Assembly (NCBI RefSeq): GCF_016801865.2
Contig: NC_068939.1
Coordinates: 126,078,176-126,142,175, forward strand
From: Culex pipiens pallens
Taxonomy: Eukaryota; Arthropoda; Insecta; Diptera; Culicidae
Direction: 5' to 3'
DNA: 64,000 nucleotides
The notes below the pieces were generated by a model. It saw nothing but the letters and a program-made list of their open reading frames with translations. It ran no database searches and was not told where the DNA came from. Positions 57,283-64,000 of this stretch are shown here, piece by piece. The translations under genes were made by a program, and so were the position numbers. Each line of letters starts with the position of its first letter. Position 1 is the first letter of the stretch.

Positions 57283-59538
57283 GGGTCATTCCATCTGAAG
57301 CGGAACAGCATTTGAAAATTACCCTCTCCGATCCTGCTCAAATTTGGCAGAGCTGTTGATACTATCAAAACATGCAAGAATCCCAAATTTCATCCAAATC
57401 GGACCACCCCCTCCATTTTTGTACCTCCCCAAAAAATCGACTTTTTGGCGATTTTTGACCAAACCTCCTAGTTTCAAACGGCGATAGCTCAGGAACCACA
57501 AATCTTAGAAGTTCGGTCTTAGACTCAATTTTGAAGGAAATTGGACGTAGAATCCATTTCCGTGGTCAAAATTTTGATTAATTTATTTTTTCTACCTGTA
57601 TTGCGCAATTGAAAACTTTAAACGGCCGTATCTCAAAACACCCCAACTTATTTTTTTTATTTGACCTCGCCATCGTGTTCCCCGGCCAATTTTACATAAG
57701 AATCACTTATCGACAGAAATGAATATGTTTCGTTCCAGAGATATCGAATTTTAAAGTTGTGTGTTTTCGAGATTGCCTACATGAGCTTCATTCGCTGCAT
57801 CTGCTAGAAGCACACAGGTGGGCTGATCAATAACTACTACCTGGCCATTTATTGAAATGATATTTCATCATAAATAATTTTTACCAAATTGGGCAAAAAT
57901 TAACTGTATAACACTGTAGGAAACTGAAGTTTAATCGCGAATGTGTATCTGCTAAAAAAAATATGAAGTGAATTTCTGTGCTAACCCATAGGACAGAGCA
58001 ATAACGACACACAGTAAAGGGCAGAATTGGATTCCGACGGAGCGAGCAGGAAAATGCAATTAATCTTGTTAGTAACACTGAACAATAAGTGCACGATACT
58101 TTATTGAATAAAAAATATGAATTAAAATGAATAAAATTTCTTTATACGTTGTACTCTAGTGAAGGACGATCACAAGGAGTAGGAAAAGGATTTCTGGAAA
58201 GTATAAAACTGAAAAATGTAAGAAAATCACAAAGTTTGATCTGCTGCAAAGCGGCAAATTCCCCAAATTTCGAAGCGATGATTTCGACACCCTCCGAACA
58301 CAATACAACTGCTGTCCTCACGTATAAAGTTTTTTTTGATAAAATGTAACTTGACCAAAATCATCTTTTAATCAAATGAAGCTGGCTCACAAAATAAAAA
58401 TTGATTTAATATGATCAATCTTATTTGCCATAAATCAGATTTGCCAAATTATGGTAAAGTGTCAATAATTAACTATAATTATAATAATAATAAAGCAGGT
58501 TTTGGGGTTTTTGCTGAGTGACACTATTTTGCTACCGCCCATGATAAAGGCCCTAGTCATGGCCTAGGAGGTACTCTAAAACGGTTAGCAACACGTAAAA
58601 AACGGTGCATTTAAAATAACCCAATAAATATTCCTTTCACAAAAATAGATTGATCAAGGAAGGGGAACAGCATCTAATTCCAGCGTTCCTCTAATGTTGC
58701 CATATCAGCGCTTTGGCATTCATTTACAGCAGATTAAAAGCGTTTTCAACTGAAATCGAGTGATAAATAGCTCAATAAGAAGTTAACAAGCAAGTTCCTA
58801 TCGAGTTTTGCAAAATTTGTTGTTTACATAGTGAAAATTAGTAAATTGGACGAAACTAGGAGCGAGAACTTAAGCTGCCAAACATACGAGAATTTCTCCT
58901 ATGAGCCATTTGAATAAATATTTGCGTAAAATTTAAAAAATAAATTAAATCAATCATCTCCCAGCACAAGGTAGCAGTTATTGATCAGCCCACCTGTGTG
59001 CTTCTAGCAGATGCGGCAAATGAAGCTGATGTAGATAATCTCGAAAATCCAAAACTTTAAAATTCGATATCTCTGGAACGAAACATATTCATTTCTGTCG
59101 ATAAGTGATTCTTATGTAAAATTGGCCGGGGAACACGTTGGTGAGGTCAATTAAAAAAAATAAGTTGGGGTGTTTTGAGATACGGCCGTTTAAAGTTTTC
59201 AATTGCGCAATACAGGTAGAAAAAATAAATTAATCAAAATTTTGATCACGGAAATGGATTCTACGTCCAATTTTCTTCAAAATTGAGTCTAAGACCGACC
59301 TTCTATGATTTGTGGTTCCTGAGCTATCGCCGTTTGAAACTAGAAGGTTTGGTCAAAAATCGCCAAAAAGTCGATTTTTTGGGGAGGTACAAAAATGGAG
59401 GGGGTGGTCCGATTTGGATGAAATTTGGGATTCTTGCATGTTTTGATAGTATCAACAGCTCTGCCAAATTTGAGCAGGATCGGAGAGGGTAATTTTCAAA
59501 TTTGCATTTTTTCGTGCACAGTTGAGATGGAATGACCC
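57283..59538. mobile_element. 2.25-kb foldback element with GGGTCATTCC ends
   Basis: It begins GGGTCATTCCATCTGAAGCG and ends GATGGAATGACCC. The arms (57283-57850, 58975-59538) pair closely, for example ttggcagagctgttgatact against agtatcaacagctctgccaa. The 1.1-kb centre includes a 66-codon frame (58149-58349) without a known domain. Confidence 0.88.
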
Positions 59539-59872
59539 TTGATCTCGTATTAAAAGTTTCCAACCCAAACTTATCAGATTTCTAGCATTCTTTAAAAAAA
59601 ATAAAAAAAACCCAACATCCAAGCTGGAAACGACCAAATAAAAATCATTTCTTCGTACAATTTGTCATGAAACGAACAACACGATGAACACTGCCTACTA
59701 TAATATTTTAAAGAATGAAAACATTTTTCTAAAACATAAAATGTATATAAAATGTTGATGAAATTTAAATATTGAAATAATTTTATTAAAATCATAAAAA
59801 ACTCAGTAGGCGGTGTTCGTCCTTTGAATGGGAAATAAATCCAGAAATTTTGGAGGAAGTCACTTTTTTTTT

Positions 59873-61410
59873 GAAATTAAATATGTCTTTATTGAACATT
59901 CTTATAATAATTACATTTCTTTTACATGCTAAGTGGTATGGCCTAATGCTCTTCATCTTTGTTGTATTTTTCGTTTTATTGTTAACTGATCACATTTATT
60001 TATTTGCTTCAAATTGTTTTACATTATTGCATTGAATTGAATACATTTGGGAAAAAGAAAAAAAATCAATTTAACGGCTAATCCTAACCTAAAACTAAAA
60101 AAATAAATCCATTGAAATATTCAAAATCACTAGAACGAGTAAACAACGAACTGTATTTTAAGATGAATGCTCCAAGAGTTCTTACTTGTTCCTGGCGAGT
60201 TTTGCACCCACGCAAAGTTGTTGTCATCTCGATGAAAATGTTCAGAAGTTCTTGTGGTGAAAACAGGTCACTACTGCCTTCACCCGTTGATGTTGGTGGT
60301 TTTCCCTCGGTTGCTGACTGAAGCCTGGAGGTGTTGTATGCTCTGCAACTCTTTGCCGCTGATTCAACGGCAATGGCTGCAGATTTGGAACCACTCGAAC
60401 AGATCCCGCTCCAGGTGACGCCAAAGCAGGAAAATCCACGTCCGTGAAAGTTGGTGGTGTTTTGCGACGATTTGGTTGGTGCCTCGTCGTCGCTTGCTGC
60501 CGAATTTTTACAAACTCAGCCCGTTTTGGGCAGCTCCGATTCTTGGTAGAATGGTCGCCGCCGCAATTAAAGCATTTCGCTTCGATGTTCTCGTTGATTG
60601 TTTCGCAAGCTTGTGTTTTGTGCTCACCTCCGCAGGTTGCACAACGACTCTTGATGAAACAGTTCCTTGCACCATGTCCAAACTGCAAGCAATTCGAACA
60701 TTGTGTCACGTCACGGTGCACTGGACGATAACGTTCCCAAGTCACGATGATGTTGAAAATTGCCCGAACTGCTTTCAGCTCAGACGGCGTTGTCGATCCT
60801 TTCTCGAGATGAACCAGGTACAGTTGATCACGATACTTGATGTCCTTGTTGTGTCTCGTCATCTTGAAGACTTCAATCACGTTCAACTTAAGAGTTTTGA
60901 GCAGGGCCACGGAGGACCTGTTTCATGGGGCGCTTACCTGGATCGTCATGGCTGTAGTATTCAATCTTTGTGTTGTTCAGGAAATCCCGAACGTAGTTGT
61001 TATCCTTTCTGGTAGGTAGCAGAATTTTGAGTCCATCAGCACACAAGCGAATGGAAGCTCGTAAAGCACCAGATTTGATAAATCCGGTCAGCCACTTTCG
61101 CACCGAATCCGATGACGATGTTTTCACAAAATGGGTGGCAACTTTTCCCGTCGTTCAAATTCTTCCTTCTCGCTCACGTCCACAGGGAGGGTAGCGAACT
61201 GGTTTCCAGACGGATTTTGAGCGTCCTTGCTCAAACTGCCTGGCTTTGCAGGTAGCGCTTCGGCATTCTTTAGCTTCTTCAAATCTGCCGATCCTGCTGG
61301 TGAGGACCGCCTCTTTTTCTTGCCGTGAGGCATTTTTGCACTTTTTAAGCCCTTTTCAGGAGCTAAAATCCAGGAGTACCTCACTGAATGATGGTCCACA
61401 AAGGAATGAT
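59873..61410 (-). mobile_element. ORF1-only Jockey-like LINE with target duplication
   Basis: Flanked by GAAGTCACTTTTT on both sides (59856-59868 and 61411-61423). On the minus strand it has a 5' start with GTGGACCATCATTCAGTGAG, a broken ORF1, a 3' UTR with AATAAA and a poly(A) end. No endonuclease or reverse transcriptase region is present, so it must have moved in trans. Confidence 0.85.
60084..61333 (-). pseudogene. LINE ORF1 (Gag-like, three zinc knuckles), frameshifted
   Basis: It starts MPHGKKKRRSSPAG at 61333. Blocks in successive frames: VRKWLTGFIKSGALRASIRL and YVRDFLNNTKIEYYSHDDPG (RRM-like middle of Jockey ORF1p); then VFKMTRHNKDIKYRDQLYLV, knuckles CSNCLQFGHGARNC, CATCGGEHKTQAC and CFNCGGDHSTKNRSC; then FSPQELLNIFIEMTTTLRGC to the stop at 60084. 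At least three frame changes (about 61127, 60900 and 60255) disrupt it. ORF1p of this clade binds element RNA in a particle. Confidence 0.88.
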
Positions 61411-61423
61411 GAAGTCACTTTTT

Positions 61424-62536
61424 ATTTTACGAAATTGGTTATATCTCTGCTTATACTGAACCAAAATTGAAACTTTTTTATGGAAATTGTTCAGCAAACT
61501 GGTGTCTACAATGTGATTGATTCGAAAATATTTTAAAATATTTTAGTGTTGTATGACCGAGAATTGAAAAAAATAATGTTGGGAACCTTTAGGGTAATAA
61601 ATAGCTTTTAAATGAAAAACTCTAAGTTTAGCAATGGTTTAAGCTCGAATTTGTATCCGGGCAATCTGTTGCTGTAGTTTCATGCCAAATTGTACAAAGA
61701 AAAGATTTTTATTTGGTCGTTTTGAGGTTTCCAGCTTGAATTTTTGTTTTTTTTTTCAAAGAAAGCTAGAAATCTTATAAATTTGGGTTGAAAACTTTTG
61801 ATTAGAGGTCAAATGTGTAATTAAGAGTCGCTTGAGGATATTCCTAAGAAATTTGATGGATATGGACATGAGCCCATCGATTTCTATCGACTTTTCTGAA
61901 GTAAAATCCTATAAAATCGAAAAAAAACCTTCAAAAAAGAAAAAGTTGCTCTAGAACCCCCGACGAAATATTTCGCCGGACCCCGCAAAACCGGGGGGGA
62001 AGAGCCCTTCTTTCACGATGCCAAATATCAGACCTGCCGATTTTTTTTTATCTTAAGATTGTTCTAGGAAACACACATTGATATCCAACTTACATCTTAG
62101 CTTGGGAGTTTACGTGTTAAAAACTAACAGTATAAATATTTTCAAAATTGTATCAAAATTAAGAAAAAATAAAATTATTGTATGAATGTTTATTGAAACC
62201 ATTCAATTGTTTATTTTGCAATTCCTTTTAGTCAGGTACTTTAAAAGTTATGATAAAAAACGATTTTGGCTTAAATCAGGAAGATCACCGCTATTTTGAT
62301 TTTCCAACCCTTTTAGAGCGTTTTTCTGGTCATACTTGAGCTCAACAATCCAAAACAAGTTTTTTTTCGAGTTCTTCGGATAATCGAGTCTGGACTGTAT
62401 TTGAATGGAAACAGCGTTTTTTTCGATTATTTCCATACAAAATTCACCCTCTATTATCAATGCTGAAAAACTTTGTTAATATTTGGCTCAGAGGCTTCAA
62501 TCACAGGGAATAATATTCAGCTTGGGGAACAAGGTT
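61424..62536. other. Intergenic, nothing assigned
   Basis: AT-rich. 62368-62400 is a fragment of the ACTCGATTATCCGAAG MITE family. The stretch 61820-62100 resembles 57010-57260 in inverse order (for example ccgatttctatcgacttt against the mirrored block near 57205), so it is probably repeat-derived. Confidence 0.45.
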
Positions 62537-64000
62537 TGAGCATGAGCATGAGCATGAGAGACCACCCATGGTTGTCCTTCTCCGTTGCTGAACAGGACCG
62601 TAATATCCCATCAGTAGGCTTAGTGATTTTTCACGCTCGAAAATTGCTAATTTCACGGGGTCCTCAATTTCAAAACACAAAATTTCACGCAAATTTCGCG
62701 GAACTTGAAAAAATGTTAAAAAGACTCTGAAAATTCTATGTTTTAATCACAGAAACTACTTTTTATGCTTCATTATATATTATTCTTCAATAAACTAAAA
62801 GAATCTTCACTAAATTTGAATGCGACACAAAAACACTTCTAATTTTCAAAAAAAAATTCTCCTGGTTTATGGACATATATATTTTGAAACAAAATGTTGG
62901 GCACGCGTATTCTCATTTACTGAACTGCTCTTTTAATATTCGACTAATAAAGCTTAAATGATTTCACTAATTTGTTTCTGTTATATCATTTTACATTTTA
63001 TTGAATTTAATATCGAAGCAAGATTTTAACAATCTTCTCCGGTCAAAATAAGTAAAATAAATTGAATTTTCTGTGATATATAGCCCATTTAACATATTGT
63101 TTAGGGGTTTTAGCTCACTTTTCAAAAACTTAATTTGACAAATTGCAAAAATACTATAATTTTTAACAAATTGTTATGAGAAATGAAAACAAAAAAAAAC
63201 TATTTTTTTTTTACTTTCGCGGGAATCATCCACCCAAATAAACAAATATTGATAAAATTAAACAAACCTTTCAAATGAAAAATTAAAATTAAATTATACC
63301 TTTCAAATGAAATAGCAGTAATAAAATTTATACAGTGATGAAAATATTACTAAATTTAGTTAATTAAAAAACTCAAAAATCTGAACATTTCTTCAAATGG
63401 CTCATATCAACTTGATATACATATATATTCAAGCTTTTTAATTGAAAACTAATAAAATTTAATGAAAAAGTCTTTTTGGATGAAATATTTATTTTGTTGT
63501 TGTTATTTAAAAAAAATGATTTAAGAAAATTGATTAATTTAACGAAATTCTCGCCATCCACGAAATCGTCAAAATCACTAACCCTATATTAGTAATAAAT
63601 CCAGGGTATTCACTCGCTTAATTCTACAGTAGTTCATAAGATTATTTTTATTCCTTTTTGAGTTTGATAAAAAGAAGAAAAATCGTTGTGAAAATTCACA
63701 CAAACATAAAATTTCACGGGATTTCGCGAAAAAAGTCAAAGTTCGCGGATTTCACGTTGTCCGCGAAATCGTGAAATTTCACTAACCCTACCCATCAGCA
63801 CAACTGGTCACACGCTTCAACGATCAAATGATGTTTCCCTTATCAACAGCATGCATGAATGCGCTGAAAAGATAAAACATCACGATCTTCAAAACTAGAG
63901 CCGGTGCGAATAGGAAACAGTCGTTGGCCACCAACGGCGCCCGCCATGTCAGTTTGTAGATCTCGAGGGGATGGGACGGGAATGTTAGTTAGCACAGGCT
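62537..64000 (-). mobile_element. RTE-like LINE fragment, split by a hAT-like element, runs off the edge
   Basis: 62537-62561 holds tgagcatgagcatgagcatg, the minus-strand tandem tail of an RTE-type LINE as at 35020. The sequence before 62614 resumes after 63798. 63929-63965 (caacggcgcccgcc ... tgtagatctcga) is shared with 9165-9215. No coding domain is visible in what remains. Confidence 0.5.
62615..63790. mobile_element. hAT-like TIR element with 8-bp target duplication
   Basis: The ends TAGGCTTAGTGATTTTTCAC and GTGAAATTTCACTAACCCTA are imperfect inverted repeats, flanked by CCCATCAG on each side (62607-62614, 63791-63798). It has no transposase. An older, inversely oriented copy is at 46743-47846. 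Confidence 0.87.

Noticed and set aside
60242..60910. Cellular CCHC zinc-finger gene
   Set aside because: Three CCHC knuckles, frameshifts, a poly(A) end and a target duplication identify LINE ORF1.

Overview
The window looks like nuclear genomic DNA from a culicine mosquito, most likely Culex or a close relative. The genes are insect-type and intron-containing. The introns are very AT-rich, several kilobases long, and packed with MITEs, foldback elements, tRNA-derived SINEs and LINE pieces. Species assignment is inference from this character; no diagnostic marker was tested.

Left part (1-17,000, minus strand). Two genes lie head to tail. RBM48 (8617-16837, three exons) is an RRM protein of the minor spliceosome. 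Only 36 nt after its stop codon begins an unnamed Cys/His-rich gene (ATG at 8580) that runs off the left edge through five recognisable exons. That second gene carries an apparent one-base frameshift near 7583-7585. The introns hold a 1.4 kb foldback element (2399-3830), a 1.9 kb near-perfect palindrome (11090-13032) and a 2 kb TIR element (13981-16030) containing a young SINE with a 23-bp target duplication.

Middle part (17,000-32,000). A decayed, intron-bearing copy of an ARID2/Bap170-type gene (18110-19140, minus) is followed by RCC1, the Ran nucleotide exchange factor (21899-31442, plus, three exons). RCC1 intron 1 is 7 kb of layered transposable elements. Intron 2 contains an isolated core-promoter-like module.

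Right part (32,000-64,000). The only complete gene is a bHLH factor of the PTF1/48-related group, best matched to Fer2 (39722-51185, plus, four exons), with a clear TATA/Inr promoter. Its 10 kb first intron holds a 149-bp tandem satellite of about 21 units and a 2.4 kb foldback. Downstream are an orphan GC-richer block that may be the 5' UTR exon of a gene to the right, several foldbacks, an ORF1-only LINE insertion with a target duplication, and a hAT-like element inserted into an RTE-like fragment.

The genes do not form a functional pathway. The most striking feature is the number of inverted-repeat elements, at least six with arms from about 240 bp to about 1 kb. Those inside introns would be transcribed as long hairpins. 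I found no wholly new multi-gene system.
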